A stretch of DNA of 39,167 nt from Streptomyces inhibens (GCF_003389455.1 NZ_QUAC01000049.1:1-39167), one strand, 5' to 3'; positions 17,371 to 25,485 are shown, counted from the stretch's first letter. Notes: generated by a model from the letters alone, not told the origin. Numbers and translations: made by a program.

Positions 17371-17694
17371 ATGGCCGGCGATATGTACATCGATGAGGCA
17401 CAGCTCAACAAGCTGGGTAAGAGCTTCGAGACCCATGCGTACGATTTGGAACAATATCTGAAGGAATTTGCCGGCAAGACCGGAGATGAGCAGATCCACG
17501 ACGGATTCGGCCTGCTCACCGAATCCGAGGAAGTCACGTCTGCCTACATCGAATTGGCCGAACACATGACGAAGTCCCTCGGCAATCTCCACCGCCACCT
17601 CGATGCCATCGGTGGCGGCATGCGGGAGAACGCCAAGAACACCGACGCCGCGGACGATGCCATGGCCGATATGTTCAAGGGCGACGGCAAGTGA
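17371..17694 (+). CDS. EspC-like/WXG100-superfamily type VII secretion target (small)
   Basis: A 107-aa helical-hairpin protein. It has the layout of EspC/DUF2580-like type VII targets: an N-terminal helix (MYIDEAQLNKLGKSFETHA), a central GFGLLTESEEVTSAY, then a helix ending LRENA-type (GGGMRENAKNTDAADDAM) and MFKGDGK. It lacks a WxG. The usual YxxxD/E export motif is changed to TxxxD (TDAAD). ATG 17371 is chosen because the frame upstream to 17311 shows no family match; the SD is weak. Its stop overlaps the next GTG (GTGA). It probably pairs with the next protein. No secretion ATPase is in the window. Confidence 0.75.
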   Translation: MAGDMYIDEAQLNKLGKSFETHAYDLEQYLKEFAGKTGDEQIHDGFGLLTESEEVTSAYIELAEHMTKSLGNLHRHLDAIGGGMRENAKNTDAADDAMADMFKGDGK

Positions 17695-18764
17695 GCGAGG
17701 AGAGCGTCGCCGAGAAGGTCTACGAAGCGGGCATCGAGATCGTCAACCCCGGTGGCCGACCCGACGTTCTGCGCGACGCGGCCCGAGGTTGGCGCACCAT
17801 GGGCGAACACCTCGACACCATGTTCAGCACTCTCGACACCCAGGTCGAGAACACCCTCGGCGAACACTGGCGAGGAGAATCCGCCGACGCCTTCAAGGCG
17901 CACTGGGACGACTTGAAGAGGGCCGTCGACGAAACCGTCCCGGTCTTCGAGAAAGCGGCCAAGGGGCTCGACGAAGCCGCTGACTCCATTGAGACGATCA
18001 ATGACGAAATCCATCAGATCTATCTGGAGATTGGCGTATCGGTAGGTGTCGGTATTGCCCTGTCCTTCGTGACGATGGGCTTCGGCGCCGCTGCCGCTGC
18101 GGCCAATGCCGCCCGCCTCGCCGCACAGGCGGCCCGCGCTGCCACCCGTCTCGGCAGTATTCTCAGCAAGGTCGCCAAGGCATTTCGCGCCATTCAGACC
18201 TTCGCCCGCGCCGGTAAATGGCAGCGTTTCCTGGTCGAAATGGGGACACAGTACGCGGGCGGATTCGCCTCCGGTGTCGGCACCAGCCTGATCAGCGGTA
18301 AGGGCCCGGAATGGCGCGACAACGCCATCAACGCCGGCTATGGCGCGCTCGGCGGAGCCGGTGCGGGAGCCCTCATCGGCGGCCGCCTCGGCGGTGGCCT
18401 CGTCGAGGGCGCCGTATCGGGCGCCCTGGGTGGATCCGGCGCCAGCGTCATCGGCGACCTCACCAACAACGCGATCAAGGGCGAGGACAACGACCCCACC
18501 CAGATCGCCATCGGCGCGGTCTTCGGCGGGCTCGGTGGTGCCGCGGGAGGCGCGGCCACCCATCATGCGATCGACGGGCAGAATCTCAACGGCACCCGCG
18601 AACTGGGCATCGACGTCGGTATCAACGGCGCCATCGGTATGGGTGCGGGTGAGGACGGCAACGACATCAAGGATGCCCAGGAAGACGCAGGCAAGCAGAA
18701 CGAGAAGGGCGCCGACAAGGTGAAGGACAAGCCTGATACAAGCAAGTTCGGGGCTTTCGGATGA
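17691..18764 (+). CDS. WXG100-domain protein with glycine-zipper C-terminal region
   Basis: A 357-aa protein. Residues 1-110 are a WXG100-like domain with EHWRGESADAF (WRG at 60-62) and amphipathic helices. A hydrophobic stretch (about 113-145) is followed by a long Gly/Ala-rich region (213-322: GALGGAGAGALIGGRLGGG, GGLGGAAGGAAT) of glycine-zipper type. A short charged tail rich in Lys and Asp (323-357) follows. This is the N-terminal architecture of type VII polymorphic toxins, but no toxin domain is visible. It could be a truncated effector, a pore- or scaffold-forming protein, or a carrier. It is coupled on both sides by GTGA/ATGA overlaps. Confidence 0.72.
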   Translation: MSEESVAEKVYEAGIEIVNPGGRPDVLRDAARGWRTMGEHLDTMFSTLDTQVENTLGEHWRGESADAFKAHWDDLKRAVDETVPVFEKAAKGLDEAADSIETINDEIHQIYLEIGVSVGVGIALSFVTMGFGAAAAAANAARLAAQAARAATRLGSILSKVAKAFRAIQTFARAGKWQRFLVEMGTQYAGGFASGVGTSLISGKGPEWRDNAINAGYGALGGAGAGALIGGRLGGGLVEGAVSGALGGSGASVIGDLTNNAIKGEDNDPTQIAIGAVFGGLGGAAGGAATHHAIDGQNLNGTRELGIDVGINGAIGMGAGEDGNDIKDAQEDAGKQNEKGADKVKDKPDTSKFGAFG

Positions 18765-20230
18765 GCGCCGGCACGGTGCGGCTCGGCCGCGGCGTGACCG
18801 TGGTGGGGCTGCCGGCCCTTGTCGTGCTCACCGCCGGCTGGCTCTTCCTCGGCGCGGGACCGGTCCGTACGGCCGTGACCTGGGTGGCGCTCGCGGCGCT
18901 CGCCGGATGCATCCTGGCGATCACCGGATATGTCCTGCGGGCCGGCCGGGTGACGCCACGGCGCGCGTACGAGCTGGCGCTGGAGGCGGAACGCACCCCG
19001 GCGGCCGGGGCGGGTTCCGCCGTCCCCGGCGCACTCCACGGATCCCGCTGGACCTGGGCCCGGATCACCGCCGTCGCCCTCGCCGTCCCCACGGCCCTGG
19101 TGCTGTTCGGCAGCCTGGGCGCGGCCACCCCGGACCGCAGCCCCACGGCCGGCCGGATCGCCGGGGCCGGCTATGTGATCGAGGAGCTGCCGGTTGTCGC
19201 GGTACGCAATGCCGAGCGCGCGGGCAGCAGCAGCCGGGCCTCGTCCGTGGCCGACTACACCGTCCGGCTGCCGGCGGCCCACGGCGGCAAGGGCGTCCTC
19301 GCCACCTTCCGTACGGAGGTCCACCGGGGCGTCGGGCAAGTGGGTGACACCTTCCCCGTCGCGCATACGCCCGGGCGGCCCGAGCTGGGAGCGGTCGGTG
19401 CCACGGCCCGCTCCGAGGTCGAGGCGCAGCTCATCGGCCGCACCCTGCCGCACAGCAGCTTCCTCATCGTCGCCGCCCTGTGGGTGATCCTCGCCATGGC
19501 GATGCTCTTCGTGGGGACGGCCATCGCCGCCGCGCCGCGCCGGGCCGCCCGCCGGGTCGACGCGAGCTGGGTCGCGCTGCGTGCGACGGCGACAGGCGTG
19601 GCCGAGCATGTGGAGCAGCCATCCGGTGACGACACCGGACCGGGTGATGACAAGCAGGACGGGAAACCGGACGACAAGGCAGGCGCCACGACAAGCGCCA
19701 AGAAGAGCACCGCCCGCTACCAGTGCCTGATCCTGCGCACCGAGGCCGGCGACGTCCCGCTCAACCTCGCGGCATCGCACAAGCGTGCCGCCCCGCTGCT
19801 CATCGGCACCGAGGGCTGGCTGCTGTGGAAGCCCACCGGATCCAAGGGCAAGGCACCCGCCGACTTCGTTGCGGACGACGGCTGGCAGCTGCCCGGACGC
19901 GTCCCGGGGGCCGAGGCCGCCCGGATCGCAGCCGCCCGGAAGCGCGAGCCGTTCCCGGTCGACGCCGGCCGACGGACCCGCCTGCTCGAACTCGGCAGTC
20001 ACTGGCCGCGCACGGTGCCCATCAGCGTGCTGCTCGGCATGATCCTCTCGGTCGCCGTCGCGGGGACGCTGCTCCTCCCGGTGGACGGCGGATGGCGCCT
20101 CTGGACGGCTGCGGCCGGCGCCCTCGCGCCGCTCCTCGTCTGGATGACCGGCGGCCTGTTCGCCGCACCGGCGGCGGAGACGAAGGCCGCGCAGGCCGAG
20201 GTGCAGGCCGGCGGGGGACCGGCCGCCTGA
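18761..20230 (+). CDS. Polytopic membrane protein of the WXG100 operon, unknown function
   Basis: A 489-aa protein with about six membrane helices (near 14-34, 38-58, 97-118, 232-255, 402-425, 432-456). There is an extracytoplasmic-like segment at 120-230 and a soluble acidic/Lys-rich linker (about 285-312) before a mixed domain at 313-395. I do not recognise a family with certainty; the 140-225 part recalls DUF3592-type domains. The ATGA overlap with the preceding gene means it is co-translated. Position suggests a membrane partner or immunity-like protein of the WXG100 pair. A 15-bp terminator follows. Confidence 0.7.
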   Translation: MSAGTVRLGRGVTVVGLPALVVLTAGWLFLGAGPVRTAVTWVALAALAGCILAITGYVLRAGRVTPRRAYELALEAERTPAAGAGSAVPGALHGSRWTWARITAVALAVPTALVLFGSLGAATPDRSPTAGRIAGAGYVIEELPVVAVRNAERAGSSSRASSVADYTVRLPAAHGGKGVLATFRTEVHRGVGQVGDTFPVAHTPGRPELGAVGATARSEVEAQLIGRTLPHSSFLIVAALWVILAMAMLFVGTAIAAAPRRAARRVDASWVALRATATGVAEHVEQPSGDDTGPGDDKQDGKPDDKAGATTSAKKSTARYQCLILRTEAGDVPLNLAASHKRAAPLLIGTEGWLLWKPTGSKGKAPADFVADDGWQLPGRVPGAEAARIAAARKREPFPVDAGRRTRLLELGSHWPRTVPISVLLGMILSVAVAGTLLLPVDGGWRLWTAAAGALAPLLVWMTGGLFAAPAAETKAAQAEVQAGGGPAA

Positions 20231-20241
20231 CCGCCCCAATG

Positions 20242-20274
20242 ACTGAGGCCCCTCGCATGGCGAGGGGCCTCAGT
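20242..20274. terminator. Bidirectional terminator
   Basis: ACTGAGGCCCCTCGC and GCGAGGGGCCTCAGT form a perfect 15-bp stem with a 3-nt loop. It lies between the end of the membrane protein gene (plus) and the 3' end of tRNA-Lys (minus) and serves both. Confidence 0.9.
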
Positions 20275-20280
20275 GTTACG

Positions 20281-20354
20281 TGCGCCGCCAGGGACTCGAA
20301 CCCCGGACCCGCTGATTAAGAGTCAGCTGCTCTAACCAACTGAGCTAGCGGCGC
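20281..20354 (-). tRNA. tRNA-Lys(CTT), copy 1
   Basis: A 74-nt cloverleaf on the minus strand. The acceptor stem is GCGCCGC/GCGGCGC, and the anticodon loop CTCTTAA gives anticodon CTT. The T-arm contains GTTCGAGTCC and the discriminator base is A; CCA is not encoded. A -10-like TAAAGT lies at 20370-20375 on the minus strand. Identical over its full length to the copy at 25486-25559. Confidence 0.97.
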
Positions 20355-20813
20355 GCGCTGACCTGAAGAACTTTACACGAACTCCGGACGTGCTCTGTAC
20401 CCGCGACCGCGCAGCTCACGCACTCGAGCCATGTGATCCCTGCCACTCCACGTCACTTCGGGCGCGGATCCCTATACCTCACCCGAATGTCTCCCAATAC
20501 GGGTCAAAAGTCCCTTGATCTTGAGACCTTCGGCTGGCGGCTCGCCCGAATTGCTCTGTGAAGATCGAGTTCATCGAGTCCGTGGCCGTAGATCATCAGT
20601 TGCCCCGTCAACATGCGATATGTCCTGCCGGTTGAGAGGCTGAGAGGCGAGCGCCAAAGCGAAAAAACTGAACAAGCCAGGAGCGGGTCGGCCATGGCGT
20701 CCGTCACTCATCCCTCGCCTCTTGCAACCCCACCCTCCACAGCAACGTCTGCCAGGACGCGCGCCCCGGACCGGGTCCCGGGACTCGCCCCTCCGTCGGA
20801 AAGGTTGATCGTC
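20355..20813. other. 459-bp region between tRNA-Lys and the SsgA-like gene
   Basis: It contains the tRNA promoter (minus) and presumably the promoter of the ssgA-like gene. Local GC is lower than its neighbours. Two tiny overlapping ORFs are visible (20487-20561 and 20558-20635, GTGA overlap) without good SDs. The SsgA-like reading frame is open back to 20613, and an ATG at 20694 has AGGAG upstream, so a longer N-terminus cannot be excluded. Confidence 0.5.
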
Positions 20814-21233
20814 ATGGTGTCGACAGCCAAGCGCACCCTTGAGATGCAGCTCCTCCTCGGGCCGGACGAAGCGGTTCCGGTGGCGGGTCGGTTCAGCTAT
20901 CGCAGCGACCGCCCGTACGAGGTCGAGGTCGCCTTCATCAGTCGCGGGCACACGGTCGCCACCTGGCTGTTCGCTCGCGATCTGCTGCTGTGCGGGCTGT
21001 ACGACGAAGCGGGGGAGGGGGACGTACGGGTGTGGCCGTTCCGCCGGCCGGGCGAAGCGCGTCGCGTACACATCGAGCTGTCCACCGACGACAGTGTCTG
21101 CGAGCTGTCGGTGCGGGCGACGGAGCTGACCGCCTGGCTGGAGCAGACCGCGGCGATCGTCCCGCCCGGCCACGAGGAGCGCTACCTCGACATGGACACC
21201 CATCTGGCCCGGTTGCTCGCGGGGAAATGCTGA
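20814..21233 (+). CDS. SsgA-like protein (SALP), sporulation/cell division regulator
   Basis: A 139-aa protein of the SsgA/SsgB family found in sporulating actinomycetes. Recognisable features are LFARDLLLCGLYDEAGEGDVRVWP (compare WVFARDLL...GDVRVWP of SsgB), a C-terminal LTAWLEQTAAIVPPGHEE and a final helix. Family members steer septum-site selection and cell-wall synthesis. The ATG at 20814 gives the typical family length and has GGAAAGG 8 nt upstream; a longer form from 20694 is possible. Which SALP subgroup it belongs to cannot be decided here. The next gene follows 8 bp later. Confidence 0.88.
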   Translation: MVSTAKRTLEMQLLLGPDEAVPVAGRFSYRSDRPYEVEVAFISRGHTVATWLFARDLLLCGLYDEAGEGDVRVWPFRRPGEARRVHIELSTDDSVCELSVRATELTAWLEQTAAIVPPGHEERYLDMDTHLARLLAGKC

Positions 21234-21241
21234 GGGGGAAC

Positions 21242-22540
21242 ATGACGATCACGACTGCCACTACGGCCGCGGCTGCAGATGCGGTGGCCACTACGGCTAC
21301 GGCTACAGCTGTGGCCAGGGCTACGGCTGCCGCTACGGCTGAGGACGCGGCTACGACCGTGGAGAGAGCCATGGGTGCGGACGCGGCCGCCGCGGGGGGT
21401 GGGGCCACAGCCTGTACCGGGGCGGCGACCATGGCCGCGACCGCGGCCTCGCCCGGCGCCGGCATACCGGTCGGCGCGGCCGACTCTCCTGCCGTGCCCG
21501 CGCCCCACGACCCCCGCGCGCACGGGTTTCTGCCCGAGCGGCCGCCCGTCCGTTCCATGATCGGGACCTGGACCCGGCTGGACGCCATGGCCCGCGCCGC
21601 GGCGATCGCGCCCGACCGTGAGGCCGCCGTCGCCCTCGTCGAACGCGCCCATCGCGCCGACGAGTTGTCCGCGCTGCGGCAGCGCGTCTCCCGCCTCTCG
21701 ACCCGTAACGCGGAAGCCGCCGCCATGCGTATCGCGGTCATCGCGGTGTCGTGCGGATGGTGCGGCCTCGACCCGCAGGCGCCGGCCGCACGTCAGGTCG
21801 CCGACGAGGCGTTTCTCGAACTGTGGGCGGCCATCGCGCACCGCATCGACCACGACCAGTTCGTCGCCCTGCCCACCCTCGCGCTCCACAACTGGGCCCC
21901 GGAACGCAAACCGCGCCGCCACATCCCCATCGACCAACTCGCCCGCACCGAACAGCTCGTCCCCATCGTCCGCTGGGCGCCGGAGGGCCAACCGCTCAGC
22001 CGTCTGGACCGGTTGATGCTGGCCGCGACCCGGCTGGAGGCGCACGGGATCTGGCTCTTCCGGCTCGCCGAAACCCTCGCGGGCCGCTCGCCCGACGACT
22101 CCTCCACCCCGACGGCGCTACGCCGCCTGGTCCGCGTCCAGCACGCCCTGCGCGCCCAGCTCCACGCCGAGGCGGCGGAACTCGCGGCCGCGCCGGCCAC
22201 GTCACAGCAGCGCGCGGTGCTCGGCGCGCTCGCCGAACAGGGCGCCCTGGAACCGCCGGTACTCCAGGCCGCCGACGCGGTGCTGGGCATCGGCGGCCGC
22301 CGCCCGGGCGAGGGTAGGCGCCAGTTCGTACGACGCCACCTCCCGGCGCAACACCGGGCCTGGCTCAGCGCGATGGACCGCCACTGCGCGCCGGTGCGCA
22401 CCCTCGCCCACCGCGGCGGCCCGGACGCTGCCGTCTACCGGGAGGCCCAGGAGTCCCTGATCGCCCTCCGCCGCACCTACACCGCCCTCGTACAGACCGC
22501 CGCCCGCCCCACGACGACCCCGCTCCCGGCGGCGGCCTGA
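21242..22540 (+). CDS. Unrecognised alpha-helical protein (432 aa) following the ssgA-like gene
   Basis: The ATG at 21242 has a GAGGGGGAA SD and starts 8 bp after the ssgA-like stop, so the two are probably one operon. Residues 1-60 are an Ala/Thr low-complexity leader (TTATATAVARATAAATAE) encoded by GGCTAC-like DNA repeats. From about residue 100 the protein is predicted helical and Arg/Ala/Leu-rich (RSMIGTWTRLDAMARAAAIAPD; LWAAIAHRIDHDQFVALPTLALHNW). No signal peptide or membrane helix. I do not recognise a family. Linkage to an SALP hints at a cell-division or developmental role, but that is only context. Confidence 0.75.
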   Translation: MTITTATTAAAADAVATTATATAVARATAAATAEDAATTVERAMGADAAAAGGGATACTGAATMAATAASPGAGIPVGAADSPAVPAPHDPRAHGFLPERPPVRSMIGTWTRLDAMARAAAIAPDREAAVALVERAHRADELSALRQRVSRLSTRNAEAAAMRIAVIAVSCGWCGLDPQAPAARQVADEAFLELWAAIAHRIDHDQFVALPTLALHNWAPERKPRRHIPIDQLARTEQLVPIVRWAPEGQPLSRLDRLMLAATRLEAHGIWLFRLAETLAGRSPDDSSTPTALRRLVRVQHALRAQLHAEAAELAAAPATSQQRAVLGALAEQGALEPPVLQAADAVLGIGGRRPGEGRRQFVRRHLPAQHRAWLSAMDRHCAPVRTLAHRGGPDAAVYREAQESLIALRRTYTALVQTAARPTTTPLPAAA

Positions 22541-22580
22541 CGCCCCCAGCCCCTCACGACATCAGCCTCGCCTTTGGCCC

Positions 22581-22664
22581 GACATCGACCGTGACATTGA
22601 CCGCCACACCGACTGCGGCATTGACCGCGACACCGACCGTGACATTGGTCTGGACATGACCAAC
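22581..22664. repeat. 12-bp x 7 tandem array
   Basis: Seven 12-bp units of the type GACATTGACCGC begin at 22581, 22593, 22605, 22617, 22629, 22641 and 22653. The last two units have drifted to create a TTGGTC...GACCAA inverted pair. Confidence 0.8.
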
Positions 22665-22684
22665 AGCTCTCACTACTCTGCGAG

Positions 22685-22698
22685 TTGGTCTAGACCGC
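22685..22698 (+). promoter_or_regulatory. DasR-responsive element (dre)-like site before the LPMO gene
   Basis: TTGGTCTAGACCGC contains the perfect palindrome GGTCTAGACC, the core of the DasR site (TGGTCTAGACCA). A weaker copy, TGGTCTGGACAT, is at 22646-22657. DasR represses chitin and GlcNAc use genes in streptomycetes, and the downstream gene encodes a chitin-type LPMO. Confidence 0.7.
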
Positions 22699-22755
22699 GC
22701 ATCACATCACATCGCGTCACTCACATCCCCTCACTCACCACACCCCCTCAGTCGC

Positions 22756-22813
22756 CACATCGCCTCACCTCACATCGCCTCACCTCACGTCACACAGCTC
22801 ACGTCACACAGCT
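22756..22813. repeat. Two adjacent perfect direct repeats (15 bp x2, 14 bp x2)
   Basis: CACATCGCCTCACCT occurs at 22756-22770 and 22771-22785. CACGTCACACAGCT occurs at 22786-22799 and 22800-22813. They lie in the leader of the LPMO gene, 35-93 bp before its ATG. Confidence 0.9.
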
Positions 22814-22848
22814 CACGGAACTCCCCCCACGTTCTTCAGGAGCGAAGC

Positions 22849-23442
22849 ATGCGCAAAAAGCTCAGCGCTGCCGTGATCGGCCTCGGCGTCATCGGTGTCT
22901 CCCTGCTCTCGACGGGCAGCGCCTCCAGCCACGGCTACAGCGACGCACCCCCCAGTCGGCAGGCGCTCTGCGCCAATGGCACCGTCAAGGACTGCGGTGC
23001 GATTCAGTACGAACCACAGAGCGTCGAGGCCCCCAAGGGCTTCCCGGCCGCCGGCCCCGCCGACGGCAAGATCTGTTCCGGCGGACATGAGAACTTCGCC
23101 GAACTGGACGACCCGCGCGGCGGCAAGTGGCCCGGCACCAAGCTCTCCCCGGGGCAGGGCTACACCTTCACCTGGCGACTGACCGCACGTCACTCCACCA
23201 CGGACTTCGCATACTTCATCACCAAGGACGGCTACGACCCCAGCAAGCCGCTCACCCGCGCCGACCTCGAACCCGAGCCGTTCATGACCGTCCCCATGGG
23301 CGGCGCACAGCCGGGTGAGACCGTCCAGCACCAGGGCACCGTTCCCACCCAGAAGTCCGGCCGCCACATCATCCTGGGCGTCTGGAACATCGCCGACACG
23401 GACAACGCGTTCTACGCCTGCTCGGACGTCGACCTCTCCTGA
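22849..23442 (+). CDS. chb3: Small AA10 lytic polysaccharide monooxygenase (chitin-binding protein, Chb3-like)
   Basis: A 197-aa secreted copper enzyme. The signal peptide (1-27) ends so that His28 (HGYSD) becomes the N-terminus. With His115 (TARHSTTDF) it forms the histidine brace; Phe188 (NAFYAC) is the expected axial residue. Cysteines form two likely disulfides (C41/C49, C76/C191). It has a single domain with no added carbohydrate-binding module, like small chitin-active Streptomyces LPMOs. It cleaves crystalline chitin oxidatively. The ATG has AGGAG 7 nt upstream. DasR-type sites upstream suggest induction by GlcNAc or chitin. The chb3 name rests on small size and neighbourhood. Confidence 0.92.
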   Translation: MRKKLSAAVIGLGVIGVSLLSTGSASSHGYSDAPPSRQALCANGTVKDCGAIQYEPQSVEAPKGFPAAGPADGKICSGGHENFAELDDPRGGKWPGTKLSPGQGYTFTWRLTARHSTTDFAYFITKDGYDPSKPLTRADLEPEPFMTVPMGGAQPGETVQHQGTVPTQKSGRHIILGVWNIADTDNAFYACSDVDLS

Positions 23443-23487
23443 CGCCCCCGCTCCACCGGGCAACGACGCCGACCACCCCTCCCGCCG

Positions 23488-23515
23488 GGCCTCCCCGCCT
23501 TCCCCCGGGGAGGCC
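23488..23515 (+). terminator. Terminator after the LPMO gene
   Basis: GGCCTCCCC (23488-23496) pairs with GGGGAGGCC (23507-23515) around a C-rich loop, 46 bp after the stop. Confidence 0.7.
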
Positions 23516-23625
23516 TCGCCTTCCGTCCCCTGCCTGCCGTCCGCCCAACTGCTACGACCACGACTTCACCGCCTTGCGGCCCAAGAGACCGGCAATGGCT
23601 CCGGCCGGCGGCCAGCCCTGGGAAT

Positions 23626-23640
23626 CTGACGCCACGTCAG
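23626..23640. promoter_or_regulatory. Palindrome before the acyl-CoA synthetase gene
   Basis: CTGACG-CCA-CGTCAG, a perfect 6+3+6 palindrome, ends 15 bp before the ATG at 23656. The position fits an operator overlapping the transcription start. No SD is evident between it and the ATG. Confidence 0.5.
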
Positions 23641-23655
23641 CTACTCTCCGGCGCC

Positions 23656-25407
23656 ATGGCAGCCAACGGCACCAGCAATGCCGGCACCATCGCCGAGCTC
23701 GTACGCGCCCAATGGGGCGACCACCGGATCGGAGCGAAGTACGGGGACCGTGCCCTCACCCACCATGAGCTTGCGGGCGGTGCTGCCGCGCGGGCGGCGT
23801 TGCTGGGGGAGCTGTTGCCGCGGGGAGCGGAGCCGCATCTCGGGGTACTGCTCGACAATGTTCCGGAATATCCGCTGTGGCTGAGCGCGGCGGCGCTCGC
23901 CGGGGCTGCCGTGGCCGGGATCAATCCCACCCGCCGCGGGCCGGAGCTCGCTCGTGACATCAGCCATACCGACTGCGCGCTGCTGATCACCGAGCGCGCC
24001 CACCTGCCGCTGCTGGCGGGTCTGGCTCTCCCCCTCCCGCCCGAGCGGGTCCTCGTCGTGGACGATCCGGCGTACGAGGAGCTGCTCGCGCCGTACGAGG
24101 GCACGCCGCCCGACCAGATCGCGGCCGGCTCCACCGCAGCCCGCCCGCCGACGCCCGACTCCCGGATGCTGCTCTACTTCACCTCCGGCTCCACCGGCGC
24201 ACCCAAGGCCGCGCTCTGCTCCCAGGGCAGGCTGGCCGCCGCCGGCCACTCGCTGGTCGGGTATCTCGGGGTGCGGCGGGACGATGTGCACTACCTCTGT
24301 ATGCCGATGTTCCACGGCAACGCCGTGATCGCCGGCTGGGCCCCGGCGCTCGCCGGCGGCGCCGCCCTCGCGCTGCGCCGCCGTTTCTCCGCCTCCGTCT
24401 TCCTCCCCGACGTACGCCGCTACGGGGCCACGTACTTCACCTACGTCGGCCGGGCCGTGCAGTATCTGCTCGCGACCCCGCCCGCCCCCGACGACCGGGA
24501 CAATCCGCTGCGCACCGGCTTCGGCACCGAGGCGGGGACCGTGGACACCGCCCGCTTCGCCGAACGGTTCGGCGTCCGTCTGATCGAGGGGTACGGCTCC
24601 TCCGAGGGCGGCGCCGCGATCCAGCGGACGCCGGACACCCCGCCCGGCGCCGTCGGACGGCCCGCCCCCGGCGACGACCTCGCCGTCGTCGACCCGGAGA
24701 CCGGCACTGAGCTGCCGCGCGCCCGCCTCGACCCGGCCGGCCGGCTGCTGAACGGGGAGCAGGCGATAGGAGAGCTGGTCAACCGCGGCCGCAGCTCCTT
24801 CGAGGGCTACTGGCGCAATCCCGGGGCGACCGCGGCACGCACCCGCGGCCGGGCCGAGGGGCGGGTCGGCGCGGGCTGGTACTGGACCGGGGATCTTTTC
24901 TTCCGGGACACCGACGGGTTCTTCCACTTCGCCGGGCGTACGGACGACCGGCTGCGGGTCGACAGCGAGAATCTCGCCGCCGCGATGATCGAGAACATCC
25001 TCGCCCGTTACGCCCCGGCCGCCGGCGTCGCCGTGTACGCCGTGCCCGATCCGGTCGCCGGGGACCAGGTCATGGCGGCCCTCGCCCTCCACGAAGGTGC
25101 CGTGTTCGACCCCGATGACTTCGCGGCCTTTCTTGCCGCCCAGCCCGATCTCGGTACGAAGATGGCGCCCCGGTTCGTACGGACGGTGGCGGCGCTGCCG
25201 GTGACTGCGACGAACAAGGTGCACCGGGTGGCCCTGCGGCGGGCCGGTTTCCGGTGCCCGGAGCCGGTCTGGTGGTCGCCGGTCACCTCCGCGGCCCGCA
25301 CCACCGCTCCCGCCGGAAGCGGGTACCGCCCGTTCACCGACGAGGACCGGGTCGCTCTCCTGGCGCTGTATCGCGATCAGGGCCGTGCCCATCTCCTGGA
25401 CCGATGA
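23656..25407 (+). CDS. AMP-dependent acyl-CoA synthetase (FadD-like)
   Basis: A 583-aa adenylate-forming ligase. The phosphate loop is YFTSGSTGAPK (174-184). EGYGSSEGG lies at 311-319, YWTGD at 409-413, GRTDDRLRVDSENLA at 427-441 and the C-terminal catalytic Lys521 in TATNKVHR. It activates a carboxylic acid as acyl-AMP and transfers it to CoA, probably a fatty or short branched acid. The ATG at 23656 has no clear SD; a palindrome lies just upstream. It stands alone between the LPMO gene and the second tRNA-Lys. The substrate cannot be deduced from sequence alone. Confidence 0.88.
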   Translation: MAANGTSNAGTIAELVRAQWGDHRIGAKYGDRALTHHELAGGAAARAALLGELLPRGAEPHLGVLLDNVPEYPLWLSAAALAGAAVAGINPTRRGPELARDISHTDCALLITERAHLPLLAGLALPLPPERVLVVDDPAYEELLAPYEGTPPDQIAAGSTAARPPTPDSRMLLYFTSGSTGAPKAALCSQGRLAAAGHSLVGYLGVRRDDVHYLCMPMFHGNAVIAGWAPALAGGAALALRRRFSASVFLPDVRRYGATYFTYVGRAVQYLLATPPAPDDRDNPLRTGFGTEAGTVDTARFAERFGVRLIEGYGSSEGGAAIQRTPDTPPGAVGRPAPGDDLAVVDPETGTELPRARLDPAGRLLNGEQAIGELVNRGRSSFEGYWRNPGATAARTRGRAEGRVGAGWYWTGDLFFRDTDGFFHFAGRTDDRLRVDSENLAAAMIENILARYAPAAGVAVYAVPDPVAGDQVMAALALHEGAVFDPDDFAAFLAAQPDLGTKMAPRFVRTVAALPVTATNKVHRVALRRAGFRCPEPVWWSPVTSAARTTAPAGSGYRPFTDEDRVALLALYRDQGRAHLLDR

Positions 25408-25443
25408 TCCCCATGATCCCGATGAGTGATCGACGCACAACGA

Positions 25444-25480
25444 AATGGGCGCCCCCGGAGAACCGAGAACGCCCACTTCT
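25444..25480 (-). terminator. Terminator of tRNA-Lys copy 2
   Basis: On the minus strand AGTGGGCG... pairs with ...CGCCCATTT, a stem of about 13 bp including several G-U pairs around TTCT, followed by TTTCGTT. It also lies 37 bp after the acyl-CoA synthetase stop. Confidence 0.7.
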
Positions 25481-25485
25481 ATACG

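Larger units (their letters stand above)
22541..22848. other. 308-bp upstream region of the LPMO gene with two repeat arrays and DasR-type sites
   Basis: It contains a 12-bp x 7 tandem array (22581-22664), two GGTCTAGACC-type sites (22646-22657, 22685-22698) and a CTCAC-rich direct-repeat tract (about 22700-22813). No gene is seen. The LPMO SD AGGAG is at 22838-22842. Confidence 0.7.

Noticed and set aside
17691..18764. Calling the WXG100/glycine-zipper protein a toxin
   Set aside because: No nuclease, ADP-ribosyltransferase, deaminase or other toxin motif is visible in the C-terminal 35 residues.
20487..20635. Two tiny overlapping ORFs (24 and 25 aa) before the SsgA-like gene
   Set aside because: No SD and no recognisable sequence. 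The GTGA overlap can occur by chance; recorded only in the intergenic note.
22581..22813. Repeat arrays considered as CRISPR
   Set aside because: Units are short (12-15 bp), directly adjacent without spacers, and there are no cas genes.
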